Positions 18,407 through 26,477 of a stretch of 64,000 nt of DNA are shown piece by piece. Positions within the stretch are counted from its first letter, which is position 1. Each line of letters starts with the position of its first letter. The DNA comes from Schumannella luteola. Its GTDB lineage: Bacteria; Actinomycetota; Actinomycetes; Actinomycetales; Microbacteriaceae. Location of the stretch: positions 434,001 to 498,000 of the forward strand of contig NZ_JACBZY010000001.1 in assembly GCF_013408685.1 (NCBI RefSeq). Direction: 5' to 3'. The translations under genes were made by a program, and so were the position numbers. The notes beneath the pieces were generated by a model that had not been told where the DNA came from, did no database searches, and saw only the letters and a program-made list of their open reading frames with translations.

Positions 18407-19146
18407 GCTCGGGCGGCGGAGCTGCTGGCGACGGTGCCGCCGTTGGCGGTGCTGCTGACGACGGCGGGTTCGTGAGTCACGACGGCGTGATCCACGAGCG
18501 GCTGCCGGACGCCGGCGGGTCCGGCGGTGCCGGTGGTGCCGGTGGTGCCGGCGCCGTAGCCGTGCCGTTGCGCTGGGTGATCCGCTGGGAGACGCAGCTC
18601 GACGACGCCGAGCTCGACCGCATCCACGAGTTCCTGAAGCGGGTCTTCCCGAATCATCCGGGCGGGGTTCAGGCGGCGTGGGCCGGGTCCCGACCCGAGC
18701 TGCGGCTGCTCGGCTTCGCCGACGGCGGCAGCCCTGACGGCGGCGGCCCTCAGGGCGAGACCGCCGGCGAGCTGCTCGCCCACATCGGGATCGCGCGCCG
18801 CTTCATCCGTGCCCGCGAGAGCGGCGCATCCGTTCTCGTCGGCGACGTCGGCCTGGTCGGCGTCTCCCCCGACCGTCAGGGCGCGGGCCTCGGCCGGCGG
18901 CTGATGCGCCAGACGGATGCGGTGCTCACCGACCTCGGCGTCGACTTCGGCACGCTGACCACCGGCGACAGCAAGATCCCGTTCTACGAGGCCGTCGGCT
19001 GGCACGTCGCGCCGAACCGCCTGCACGCGATCGACCTGTGGAACCGGCGCGAGACCTTCGACGGCCCGTTCTTCATCCGCCCGATCCGCGCCCCGCTCAC
19101 CGCCTGGCCGACCGGCGACCTCGAGCGCAACGCCCGCGAGATCTGA
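18403..19146 (+). CDS. NodA/AAC(2')-like GNAT N-acyltransferase
   Basis: A GNAT-fold protein. The conserved part begins near residue 55 with [38 protein letters not shown] and [16 protein letters not shown] follow, then [19 protein letters not shown], the acyl-CoA pyrophosphate loop. These segments track rhizobial NodA, which acylates a chitooligosaccharide. The ending [20 protein letters not shown] recalls aminoglycoside 2'-N-acetyltransferases. The activity is therefore N-acyl transfer to an amino sugar at best guess. The GTG at 18403 overlaps the pgm stop; the Gly/Ala-rich first 50 residues make a later GTG start possible. Confidence 0.65.
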   Translation: MSSGGGAAGDGAAVGGAADDGGFVSHDGVIHERLPDAGGSGGAGGAGGAGAVAVPLRWVIRWETQLDDAELDRIHEFLKRVFPNHPGGVQAAWAGSRPELRLLGFADGGSPDGGGPQGETAGELLAHIGIARRFIRARESGASVLVGDVGLVGVSPDRQGAGLGRRLMRQTDAVLTDLGVDFGTLTTGDSKIPFYEAVGWHVAPNRLHAIDLWNRRETFDGPFFIRPIRAPLTAWPTGDLERNAREI

Positions 19147-19191
19147 CCTCCGCGACCGGGACTCGACTCGGCAGTGACGAGGCATGCTGCC

Positions 19192-20112
19192 TCAGTCCAG
19201 CAGCGACGGATTCTGCAGGAACAGCCGGGGCGCCATGAACACCCCGAGAAGTGACATCGCCCCTGCGGTCATCGGCAGTTCGAGAAGCTGCGACTCGACT
19301 CCGGTGTCGAGATCGAAGGATGCGATCTTGATGCGTCGGATGCTCGGAATGGCTCGATAGAACAGGACCGTTCGCGCGGTGAGCCAGCCGATCACCGACG
19401 GGAAATGTCCGCGACCGTCGTAATGGATGCGGGAGCGGACCGGAGCCCGCTCGCCGGTGACGAGGTCGAGCGCGAAACTGTCCGCGCTACTCACTTCGGC
19501 CACCAGGAGGCGCCCGGTGTCGGGGTTCCAGGCGCCAGAGCTCGCGAGCATGACGCCCGGGTACCGCCGGACCTCGTCGGTATCGAGGTCGAGCACGACG
19601 ACGCACTGCTCTCCGGGGCCCGCCTGCGCCGAAACAGCGATGCGCCGCCGATCCGGCGAGAACTGCAGCGGTGACCCGGTCCAGTTCGAATGACATAGAT
19701 CTTCGATCGGCAATGTGCGGGCGCAGCTGCCATCACGCAACTCGTAGATGGTCCTCGTCGGGTGCGTTCCCGTGTCGACGACGTGGCGCATGCGCACCGA
19801 AGAGGCACCGTCTTCGAAATGCGGCCACCGTTCACCGACTTCGGCCGCCCCGGCCGCCACGTCGTAACGCACCTGGTCAACCCTCTCGAAGAACCCGTTC
19901 CTGTGGTGCTCCTCGTACGACAGGAACCGGCCATCCGGAGAGAGCGAGTTCTCGCCGAAGATGAGTTCGTACCCCGCGCCGCGGCTCAGACCCCGGGGCG
20001 ACAGCAGACCGTACTCAGGCGAATAGACCCAGGCGCGGTTCCCGGCGACGACGGCGAGCACAGCCGCCGAGTCGGGCCGGCCCACCCGTGCGCGCTCGAT
20101 CCAGATCGTCAT
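19192..20112 (-). CDS. hypothetical beta-propeller-like protein
   Basis: A 306-aa protein with repeated beta-strand blocks such as LQFSPDRRRIAVSAQ, NSLSPDGRFLSYEE, AWNPDTGRLLVAEV and VVVLDLDTDEVRRYP. This is the SPDG-type pattern of TolB/WD40-like propellers. No signal peptide is visible, so it may be cytoplasmic. Codon use is less GC-extreme than its neighbours, which may hint at recent acquisition. It lies 18 bp beyond the stop of the VanY-type gene on the same strand and could be co-transcribed. The family and function are not recognised. Confidence 0.65.
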   Translation of the reverse strand: MTIWIERARVGRPDSAAVLAVVAGNRAWVYSPEYGLLSPRGLSRGAGYELIFGENSLSPDGRFLSYEEHHRNGFFERVDQVRYDVAAGAAEVGERWPHFEDGASSVRMRHVVDTGTHPTRTIYELRDGSCARTLPIEDLCHSNWTGSPLQFSPDRRRIAVSAQAGPGEQCVVVLDLDTDEVRRYPGVMLASSGAWNPDTGRLLVAEVSSADSFALDLVTGERAPVRSRIHYDGRGHFPSVIGWLTARTVLFYRAIPSIRRIKIASFDLDTGVESQLLELPMTAGAMSLLGVFMAPRLFLQNPSLLD

Positions 20113-20130
20113 CGCGAGGAGACGGTGCAG

Positions 20131-21069
20131 CTACGGCGCGTAGTCGGGGGCGGCGGGCAGGCCGAAGAACTGCTCGAGGGTCTGCACTCCGGTGTCGTGC
20201 ATCTCGGTCGCGAGCTCGACGCCGACGTAGCGGAAGTGCCACGGCTCGTACTCGAAGCCGGTCACCGGGGTGAGGTCTTTCGGGTAGCGCAGGATGAAGC
20301 CCCACTTGTAGGCGTTCGTCGCCAGCCAGATGCCCTGCGGGGTGTCGCCGAAGCAGGCGTTGAGCCCGCACTTCGCCGGAACGCCGACGAGGTCGACGGC
20401 GAGCCCGGTCTGGTGCTCGCTGAAGCCGGGGCGCGCGCTCGTCAGGTCGGCGGCCGCCTGACCCTTCGAGGCGACCCAGCCGTTGTAGACCTTCACCTGC
20501 GACTGGTAGCTGCGGTAGTCGCTCTGGATCTGGATGCTCAGCCCGGTCTCGGCCGTGTACTGCTGCGTCATCGCCGTCAGCGCATCCGCCGCGGGCTTGC
20601 GCAGGTACGGCACCGCACCCCAGGTGGTCGGGATCTGCATCGCCGTCAGGTCGGCGGGCGCGTAGTCGACCGGGTTCAGCGGGCGCAGCTTGTCGCTGAC
20701 GACCCAGATGCTCGCCGGGTCATCGATCGAGAACTGCGTCTTGTCGAAGCCGGGCGGGCTCGGCGGCGTGGATGCGCTGGGCGAGCTGCTCGGGGTCGCA
20801 CTCGCGCTCGACGAGGTGCTGGGCTTCGGCGACGCCGATCCGTTCGCGGCGTTCCGGTCGTCGTGCGGGGTGAGCGCGATCACGAGACCGGCGACGAGCG
20901 CCACGACGACGACGACCGCTCCCGCGATCACGAGGATGCGGCGCCGGCGGATCACCTTCGCCGAGGGGCGCGGAGCCCGGTCGCGCGGACGGCGCGGCGG
21001 CTCCTCGGGCTGCGACAGCACGTTGCTCACCGGGTCATCGTAGTGACGGGGCGCGCCCGCATCCTCCAC
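20131..21069 (-). CDS. membrane-anchored D-alanyl-D-alanine carboxypeptidase (VanY/M15B)
   Basis: Trims the terminal D-Ala of peptidoglycan stem peptides outside the membrane. A cytoplasmic Pro/Arg-rich head is followed by one transmembrane helix (IRRRRILVIAGAVVVVVALV) and a Ser/Pro/Thr linker. The zinc peptidase then shows the SARPGFSEHQTGLAVDL and EPWHFRYVG motifs, holding the SxHxxGxAxD and WH zinc ligands. Two GTG starts fit: 21069, preceded by AGGGG at 5 nt (chosen), and 21030, which lacks a site. It is intact, with no vancomycin-resistance genes nearby, so a housekeeping role is likely. Confidence 0.88.
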   Translation of the reverse strand: MEDAGAPRHYDDPVSNVLSQPEEPPRRPRDRAPRPSAKVIRRRRILVIAGAVVVVVALVAGLVIALTPHDDRNAANGSASPKPSTSSSASATPSSSPSASTPPSPPGFDKTQFSIDDPASIWVVSDKLRPLNPVDYAPADLTAMQIPTTWGAVPYLRKPAADALTAMTQQYTAETGLSIQIQSDYRSYQSQVKVYNGWVASKGQAAADLTSARPGFSEHQTGLAVDLVGVPAKCGLNACFGDTPQGIWLATNAYKWGFILRYPKDLTPVTGFEYEPWHFRYVGVELATEMHDTGVQTLEQFFGLPAAPDYAP

Positions 21070-21119
21070 GTTGACCCCTCACCCTCACCCCCAGCTCGGG
21101 GCGGGCGTAGCGTCGCAGC

Positions 21120-21407
21120 GTGACCGACTACCAGGTGATCCGCCGCCCCGACGACGACCGCTTCGCGCTCACGCAGGACGGCGACGACATCGGCTTCGTC
21201 GCCTACCGGCAGACCGGCGACGTGATCACGCTGACGCACACCGAGATCGACCCCGACATCCAGGAGCACGGGCTCGGGTCGATGCTCGTGCGCGGAACGC
21301 TCGACGCGATCCGCGACGGATCCACCGACCGCGTCGTCGCGCAGTGCCCCTTCGTGGCGGCGTGGATCGAGAAGCATCCCGACTATGCGGAACTGCTCGA
21401 GCGGTAG
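21120..21407 (+). CDS. GNAT-like N-acetyltransferase (Acetyltransf_CG family)
   Basis: A 95-aa single-domain protein. DIGFVAYRQTGDVITLTHTE and DIQEHGLGSMLVRGTLDAIR form the compact GCN5-related fold typical of the YidJ/Acetyltransf_CG family, ending in CPFVAAWIEKHPDY. The conserved cysteine in CPFV is characteristic of that group. The substrate is unknown. It starts with GTG exactly 6 nt after the -10 box TAGCGT (21108-21113), indicating a leaderless mRNA. Confidence 0.85.
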   Translation: MTDYQVIRRPDDDRFALTQDGDDIGFVAYRQTGDVITLTHTEIDPDIQEHGLGSMLVRGTLDAIRDGSTDRVVAQCPFVAAWIEKHPDYAELLER

Positions 21408-21443
21408 CCGATCAGCCCGACGCGTCAGCGCCGGGAGCGAGGG

Positions 21444-21701
21444 TCAGACGGCGGCGAGCTCGTCGAGCTTCGCCTGCAGGTCCTTGTCGCTCGGCTCGAC
21501 CTGGTGGGTGCCGTCGGGGAACACCACGACGGGGATGTTCATGCGCCCGCTGATCTCCTGCGCGCGCTCGGGCCCGCCATCCACCTTCTCGATGTCGATG
21601 TACTCGTAGTCGGCGCCGACCCGGTCGAGCAGCGCCTTCGAACGGCGGCAGTCGCTGCACCAGTCGGCACCGAACATCTGGATCTTCGTGGTCTCGGCCA
21701 T
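21444..21701 (-). CDS. mycoredoxin/glutaredoxin-like thiol oxidoreductase
   Basis: An 85-aa thioredoxin-fold protein with the redox motif WCSDCRRSKALL near residue 14 and the cis-proline segment in NIPVVVFPDG. In actinobacteria such proteins reduce mycothiol mixed disulfides. The CxxC loop reads CSDC rather than the common CGYC/CPYC, a variant also found in the family. The -10 box TACTCT (21713-21708) lies 6 nt before the ATG. A long palindrome lies upstream on its side of the gap to the next gene. Confidence 0.88.
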   Translation of the reverse strand: MAETTKIQMFGADWCSDCRRSKALLDRVGADYEYIDIEKVDGGPERAQEISGRMNIPVVVFPDGTHQVEPSDKDLQAKLDELAAV

Positions 21702-21752
21702 GCGGCAAGAGTAGATCGCGGCGCGCGCGAGCGCTGGCTCGGGGCGGAGGTG

Positions 21753-21805
21753 TTCGGGAGCGCATCGCCGCGAAATCTGGGGGGATTCGGCGACGCGCTC
21801 CCGAA
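21753..21805. repeat. intergenic palindrome A
   Basis: Left arm from 21753 (TTCGGGAGCGCATCGCCG) pairs with the right arm ending 21805 with one mismatch over 18 bp, then GATT/AATC pairs close a short loop. It lies 3' of the DUF6191-like gene and about 50 bp upstream of the mycoredoxin start. Possible terminator or REP-like element. Confidence 0.7.
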
Positions 21806-21829
21806 GCGGGAACCGGCGGGACGGCCGGG

Positions 21830-22375
21830 TCAGGCCGCGTGCCGCCCGACGGGACGAGTCGGAGGCGACGGCAGGTCGAGCTGGATGCGCACCGCGCCGG
21901 TGAGCAGAGGCTCGGGGCGCCGGCGCGGTGCGACTGCGGGGACAGCGGAGGGGATCGCGCCGACAGTCGGCGCGGGCAGGTCTTCGGGGGCGAGCACCGT
22001 CGCCGAGGCGGGGAGCTCGGCGGAGGCGGGCGAGATGCGCAGCGCCGGCGCAGGGGCCGGGAGCGGGAAGGGGGCGACAGGGATGTGCACGGGGATATGC
22101 ACCGGGCTGTGCGCGGGAGCAGCTCCGGCGAGCGCCGAGCCGGGCCGCAGCGGGTCGCCGGCGACCGGGGCGGGGGCGCCGATGCGGGTCTGCGCCTCGA
22201 GCTCGGCGGCCGACTCGGTGCGGGTCGGGGCGAAGAGCTCGTCGGCGACGGCGAAGACGCCGACCGAGCCGCTCGGGCGCTCGACGCCCCGCAGCTCGAT
22301 CCAGCCGCGACGCTGCGCGATGACGAGCACGGGCACCGCGACGGCGACGATGCCGAAGAAGATCACCCAGTCCAT
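21830..22375 (-). CDS. single-span membrane protein, DUF6191-like
   Basis: A 181-aa protein. A transmembrane helix at residues 2-20 (WVIFFGIVAVAVPVLVIAQ) is followed by GSVGVFAVADELFAPTRTES, which resembles the short DUF6191 module of actinobacterial membrane proteins. The remainder is a Pro/Ala-rich cytoplasmic tail, with a repeated SPVHIPVHIPV stretch. The function is unknown. The ATG at 22375 is favoured over an upstream one because the -10 box TACTGT (22387-22382) sits 6 nt before it. Confidence 0.65.
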   Translation of the reverse strand: MDWVIFFGIVAVAVPVLVIAQRRGWIELRGVERPSGSVGVFAVADELFAPTRTESAAELEAQTRIGAPAPVAGDPLRPGSALAGAAPAHSPVHIPVHIPVAPFPLPAPAPALRISPASAELPASATVLAPEDLPAPTVGAIPSAVPAVAPRRRPEPLLTGAVRIQLDLPSPPTRPVGRHAA

Positions 22376-22469
22376 GCAGTGACAGTAGGTCGGGCGTTCC
22401 ACCCCGGGCATCCTCCTTCCGGAGGATAGGTCTCAGTGCTCGCCCTGAACGCGCGCCCGCCTTGATCCG

Positions 22470-22536
22470 TGAGGGGTCGCAAAGACCCCGGGATCCGCCC
22501 GGATCGGCCCGATTGCGGGGCCTTTGCGACCCCTCA
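22470..22536. repeat. intergenic palindrome B (GAGGGGTCGC type)
   Basis: Two 21-nt arms (22470-22490 and 22516-22536), tip TGAGGGGTCGCAAAG, match at 20 of 21 positions around a 25-nt loop. It lies 41 bp after the lplA-like stop. It shares its outer 11 bp with palindrome C at 52892. Confidence 0.8.
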
Positions 22537-22576
22537 GCGGAGGAGGCGGCGGGGATGCGCGAATGCGCGGGTCCGG

Positions 22577-23626
22577 TCACGGCACGCGGTTCAGCCACTC
22601 CTCGGTGGAGAACTTCTCGTCGACGAGCTTCGCCGCGGCGGCGTACTCCTCGGGCGTGATCTCGCCCTCGGTGAGGCCGTGCTGCGTGCGGAAGGTGTCG
22701 ATCATCCGCTCGATGACCTGCTCGCGCGGAAGCCCGGTCTGACTGCGCAGCGGGTCGACGCGCTTCGCCGCGCTCGCGATGCCCTTGTCGCTGAGCTTCT
22801 CGCGGCCGATGCGCAGCACGCGCGCCATCTTCTCGCCGTCCATGTCGTAGCTCATGGTGACGTGGTGCAGCACGCCGCCGGCGCCGAGGCGCTTCTGCGC
22901 GGCGCCGCCGATCTTGCCCGAGGGCGAGGTGATGTCGTTGAGGGGCTGGTAGCTCGCATCCACCCCCAGGCTCTGCAGTGCCTGGATGACCCACTCGTCG
23001 AGGAAGGCGTAGCTGTCGGCGAAGGTCATGCCCGACACGAGCTCGGCGGGCGCGTAGATCGAGTAGGTGATCGCGTTGCCCGGTTCGACGAACATCGCGC
23101 CGCCGCCCGAGATGCGGCGCACCACGTGGAAGCCCTCGGCCTCGGCCTGCTCGGGGTCGACCTCGTTGCGCACCGACTGGAAGCTGCCGATGATGACCGC
23201 GTTCTCCGCCCACTCCCAGAAGCGCAGCGTCGGCTTGCGACGACCGGCGGCGACCTCCTCGGTGAGCACCTGGTCGAGCGCGAGGTGGGTGTTCGCGTCC
23301 AGCGGGCCGGGGTAGACGAGCTCCCACTCGTAGTCGTCCCAGCCGGTGGCGGTCTGCAGGGCGCGGCGCACGGCGGTGGCGACCGACTCGGGCTGGAAGC
23401 CGAGCAGGATCGCGCCCTCCGGCAGCGCCGCGCGCACGGCCGCGGCGATCGTCTTCTGGTCGCTCGTCGCCGGCAGCCCGTTCACCGCGGCGTCGATCGC
23501 GTGGATCGCGTCATCCGGTTCGAGGAAGAAGTCGCCCGCGAGGCGGAAGTCGGCGATCTTGTCGTCGACCGCCTCGAGGTCGACCACCACGAGCTTGCCG
23601 CCAGGGACCTTGAACTCACCGTGCAC
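22577..23626 (-). CDS. lipoate-protein ligase A family protein with accessory domain at the N-terminus
   Basis: Attaches lipoate (or octanoate) to E2/GcvH lysines through lipoyl-AMP. Residues 1-90 (FKVPGGKLVVVDLEAVDDK, DFFLEPDDAIHAIDAAV) resemble the LplB/accessory domain that sits at the C-terminus in E. coli LplA. The catalytic domain follows with RRISGGGAMFVEPGN and the lysine motif SGKIGGAAQKR near residue 235. The domain order is thus swapped, as in other actinobacterial members. The GTG start has the -10 box TAAGCT 6 nt upstream. No lipA/lipB lies nearby. Confidence 0.88.
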   Translation of the reverse strand: MHGEFKVPGGKLVVVDLEAVDDKIADFRLAGDFFLEPDDAIHAIDAAVNGLPATSDQKTIAAAVRAALPEGAILLGFQPESVATAVRRALQTATGWDDYEWELVYPGPLDANTHLALDQVLTEEVAAGRRKPTLRFWEWAENAVIIGSFQSVRNEVDPEQAEAEGFHVVRRISGGGAMFVEPGNAITYSIYAPAELVSGMTFADSYAFLDEWVIQALQSLGVDASYQPLNDITSPSGKIGGAAQKRLGAGGVLHHVTMSYDMDGEKMARVLRIGREKLSDKGIASAAKRVDPLRSQTGLPREQVIERMIDTFRTQHGLTEGEITPEEYAAAAKLVDEKFSTEEWLNRVP

Positions 23627-23698
23627 GCGACGAGCTTATTTCGCGGGCGGGTGCATGCGCCGGTCCGGGTGCGCGGATGCGCCGGTCTGGGCGATCGG

Positions 23699-24586
23699 TC
23701 AGCGGCGGCGGCGCGCGGGCGGCTGGTAGCGCAGGCGGGCGTTCATCCACGCGGCCATGCCCGCGATGACCTCGAGTCGGTTGGTCTCGTTGAGCACCTC
23801 GTGGCGCGCGCCGTCCCAGATCGTGACGGTGACATCCGTCAGCCCGCCGCGCTCGCGGTACGCGGTCGCGAGCTTCTCGACGCTCGCCGGGCCGCCGAGG
23901 GTGTCGTCGGATCCGATCACGATGAGCAGCGGCACATCCTTCGGCAGCTTCGCCTTCGGGGTGCCGAGCAGGCGCATCGCGTCGCGGAAGCCGAAGAGCT
24001 TCAGCACACTGGCGTTCGTGGTGAGCGGGTCGTCGGCGAAGGCCTGCTGGATCGCGGGGTCGCGGCTGAGCCAGCCGTTCGGGCCCTCGCTCGCGAAGCG
24101 CTTCGCCAGGTCGCCGCCGTTCATGTCGCGCAAGGTGCGGAACGCGGTGCCGCTGAGGATGACCGCGTCGTAGTCGCCGGCCGTGTCGGCGATGATCATC
24201 TGCGCCATCAGAGAGCCCCAGCTGTGGCCGAGCAGCACGAGCGGGATGCCGGGGTTCTGCTCGCGGATGATGCCGGTGAACTGGCGCAGCGCATCCACCG
24301 TCGCCCTCAGTCCGCCGACGCCGAGACGCCCGAGTCGGCCGTGATCGCCGGCGTGCTGGCCGAGTCCGGTGCGGCCGTGGCCGCGATGGTCGTCGGCGTA
24401 GACGGTGAAGCCGGCGTTCACCAGGTCTTGCGCGGTCTGCTCGTAGCGCAGTCCGTGCTCGCCGACGCCGTGGGCGAGCTGCACGATCGCGGTGGGCGAG
24501 ATCGCCTTCCAGACGGAGAAGTGGATGGTGACGCCGCGCTCGTCGACGTAGCTGTCGTCGATCCGGTCGACCGTGAATCGCGGCAT
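23699..24586 (-). CDS. alpha/beta hydrolase (monoacylglycerol lipase-like)
   Basis: A 295-aa serine hydrolase. The oxyanion-side motif is QLAHGVGEHGLRYE, the nucleophile elbow VLLGHSWGSLMAQ (about residue 115), the acid near VIGSDDTLGGP, and the histidine in GARHEVLNET. HG-x-GEH and lid composition are those of bacterial monoacylglycerol lipase/lysophospholipase relatives. No signal peptide. The ATG is preceded by GGGGAGG, giving a leadered mRNA, and a TAGGAT box lies further upstream. It is divergent from the MarR gene. Confidence 0.87.
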   Translation of the reverse strand: MPRFTVDRIDDSYVDERGVTIHFSVWKAISPTAIVQLAHGVGEHGLRYEQTAQDLVNAGFTVYADDHRGHGRTGLGQHAGDHGRLGRLGVGGLRATVDALRQFTGIIREQNPGIPLVLLGHSWGSLMAQMIIADTAGDYDAVILSGTAFRTLRDMNGGDLAKRFASEGPNGWLSRDPAIQQAFADDPLTTNASVLKLFGFRDAMRLLGTPKAKLPKDVPLLIVIGSDDTLGGPASVEKLATAYRERGGLTDVTVTIWDGARHEVLNETNRLEVIAGMAAWMNARLRYQPPARRRR

Positions 24587-24661
24587 GAGGCCTCCCCGTC
24601 TCGCTCATCCTAGGAGCGGGCCGCGGGACGGAGAAGGAGGAATGGCGGGCGCGCCCGATAT

Positions 24662-24687
24662 TTAGCAAAGCTAATGAGCTAGGCTAA
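24662..24687 (+). promoter_or_regulatory. tandem MarR operators over the marR-MFS promoter
   Basis: TTAGCAAAGCTAA (24662-24674) is a perfect palindrome. The adjoining 24675-24687 reads, on the other strand, TTAGCCTAGCTCA, the same pattern with one mismatch. Together they fit a TTAGCnnnGCTAA consensus. The second site contains the -10-like TAGGCT (24680-24685), 8 nt before the ATG, so the MarR protein would repress its own operon. Confidence 0.7.
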
Positions 24688-24693
24688 CGATCG

Positions 24694-25131
24694 ATGGTAG
24701 AACTCACTGATCCGGGCGCCGAGACCGACCCCGACGAGCTGCGGATGATCATCCAGCGGCTCTCCCGCCGCATCCGCGTTCACCGCGCCGCCGACGGAAT
24801 CAGCGATGCGCAGCTGGGCGTGCTGTTCCAGCTCGAGAAGCACGGCGACCGCACCCCCGGTCAGCTCGCCGAGCACGAGGGCGTCACCCCCCCGTCGATC
24901 AACCGCACGATCAACGGACTCGAGGAAGCCGGGTGGATCACCCGCAATCCCGACCCCGACGACGCGCGCCGGGTGCGCATCCGCCTCACCGACGCCGGCG
25001 TCGCCATCATCACCGAGACCCGCCGCCTGCGAGCCGCCTGGTTCACGCAGCGACTGGCCCTGCTCGACCCTCAGGAACGACGGCTCCTGCAGGAGGTGAC
25101 CCCCCTCCTGCGCCGCCTCAGCGACTCATGA
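24694..25131 (+). CDS. MarR family transcriptional regulator
   Basis: A 145-aa winged-helix repressor. The HTH/wing region is QLAEHEGVTPPSINRTINGLEEAGWITR then NPDPDDARRVRIRLTDAG, with dimerisation helices at both ends. The tandem palindromes directly upstream predict autorepression. The stop overlaps the ATG of the MFS transporter (ATGA). The pair is a typical inducible efflux module in which the exported compound is expected to release MarR from DNA. Confidence 0.93.
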   Translation: MVELTDPGAETDPDELRMIIQRLSRRIRVHRAADGISDAQLGVLFQLEKHGDRTPGQLAEHEGVTPPSINRTINGLEEAGWITRNPDPDDARRVRIRLTDAGVAIITETRRLRAAWFTQRLALLDPQERRLLQEVTPLLRRLSDS

Positions 25132-26456
25132 GCTCGATGTTCCGGTCGCTCGGCGTCGCGAACTACCGCCTGTGGTTCGGCGGCGCGATGGTGTCGAACG
25201 TCGGAACGTGGATGCAGCGCACGGCCCAGGACTGGATCGTGCTCACCAAGCTCACCGACCATGACGCGGCCGCCGTCGGCGTGACGATGGCGCTGCAGTT
25301 CGGCCCGCAGCTGCTGCTCGTGCCGGTGTCGGGACTCATCGCCGACCGCTTCGACCGGCGCCGACTGCTGTTCGTGACGCAGGCGCTCATGGGTCTGCTC
25401 GCGCTGGGCCTCGGCCTCATCACCGTCTTCGGCGTCGCGCAGCTCTGGATGGTCTACTCCTTCGCCTTCGGCCTCGGCGTGGTCGCCGCGATCGACGCGC
25501 CCGCCCGCCAGACCTTCGTGAGCGAGCTCGTCGGCGACGACCAGCTGCCGAACGCGGTGGCCCTCAACTCGGCGTCGTTCAACGGCGCGCGGATGATCGG
25601 CCCGGCCGTCGCGGGCGTGCTCATCGCCCTCATCGGCTCGGGCTGGGTGTTCCTGCTCAATGCCGGCACCTTCGCCGCGACCCTGCTGGCGATCGCCCTG
25701 CTGCGCACCGACCAGCTGCGGCCGGCCAAGCGCGCCGCCGCCCGACGCGGGCAGATCCGCGACGGCTTCCGCTACGTGCGAGGGCGCCCTGACATCCTCG
25801 TGGTGTTCGCCATGATCTTCCTCGTCGGCACCTTCGGCCTGAACTTCCCGATCTTCACCTCGACCATGGCGAGCGTCGAGTTCGGGGCGGGAGCTGATGC
25901 CTTCGGCCTGCTCTCGTCGATCCTCGCGATCGGCTCGGTGACCGGCGCCCTGCTCTCGGCCCGCCGCGACCGACCGCGGCTGCGCTACGCCGTGATCGCC
26001 TCGCTCGGCTTCGGCGTGACCTGCACGGTCGCCGCGCTCATGCCCAACTACTGGGCCTTCGCCGCGGTGCTCATCACGGTCGGACTCAGCTCGATCACGC
26101 TCATGACGAGCGCGAACGCCTACGTGCAGACGACCACCTCGCCGATCATGCGCGGCCGCGTCATGGCGCTCTACATGGCGATCTTCGCCGGCGGCACCCC
26201 GATCGGCGCGCCGCTCGTCGGCTGGGTCGCGAACGCCTTCGGGCCGCGCTGGGCGCTCGGCGTGGCCGCCGCATCCGGGTTCGCCGCCGTGATCGTCGCG
26301 CTGTGGTGGATGCGCCGGGCCAAGGATCTGCGGGTGAACTGGGATCGCGCCTCCCGCTTCAACATCGCCGTGCGCTGGCGCGGCGACGGGCGCGACGTCG
26401 AGACGGCGACGACGGAGATCGCGGTCGTCGAGGCGGAGTCGCAGCGGTCGAGCTAG
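25128..26456 (+). CDS. MFS exporter coupled to MarR
   Basis: A 442-aa, 12-span major facilitator of the MFS_3 (enterobactin-exporter-like) group: FRSLGVANYRLWFGGAMVSN opening, GTWMQRTAQDWIVL, and the loop 2-3 motif GLIADRFDRRRLLF. It probably exports drugs or secondary metabolites; the substrate is unknown. The C-terminus (about residues 405-442) is a charged cytoplasmic tail. The start at 25128 overlaps the marR stop, so both are translated from the MarR-controlled mRNA. Confidence 0.9.
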   Translation: MSSMFRSLGVANYRLWFGGAMVSNVGTWMQRTAQDWIVLTKLTDHDAAAVGVTMALQFGPQLLLVPVSGLIADRFDRRRLLFVTQALMGLLALGLGLITVFGVAQLWMVYSFAFGLGVVAAIDAPARQTFVSELVGDDQLPNAVALNSASFNGARMIGPAVAGVLIALIGSGWVFLLNAGTFAATLLAIALLRTDQLRPAKRAAARRGQIRDGFRYVRGRPDILVVFAMIFLVGTFGLNFPIFTSTMASVEFGAGADAFGLLSSILAIGSVTGALLSARRDRPRLRYAVIASLGFGVTCTVAALMPNYWAFAAVLITVGLSSITLMTSANAYVQTTTSPIMRGRVMALYMAIFAGGTPIGAPLVGWVANAFGPRWALGVAAASGFAAVIVALWWMRRAKDLRVNWDRASRFNIAVRWRGDGRDVETATTEIAVVEAESQRSS

Positions 26457-26477
26457 CGGGGCCCGCCGGGTGCGGCT

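Noticed and set aside
19192-20112. Horizontally acquired island around the propeller-like gene
   Set aside because: The lower GC is limited to this one gene, and no integrase, tRNA boundary or repeats flank it, so an island is not supported.
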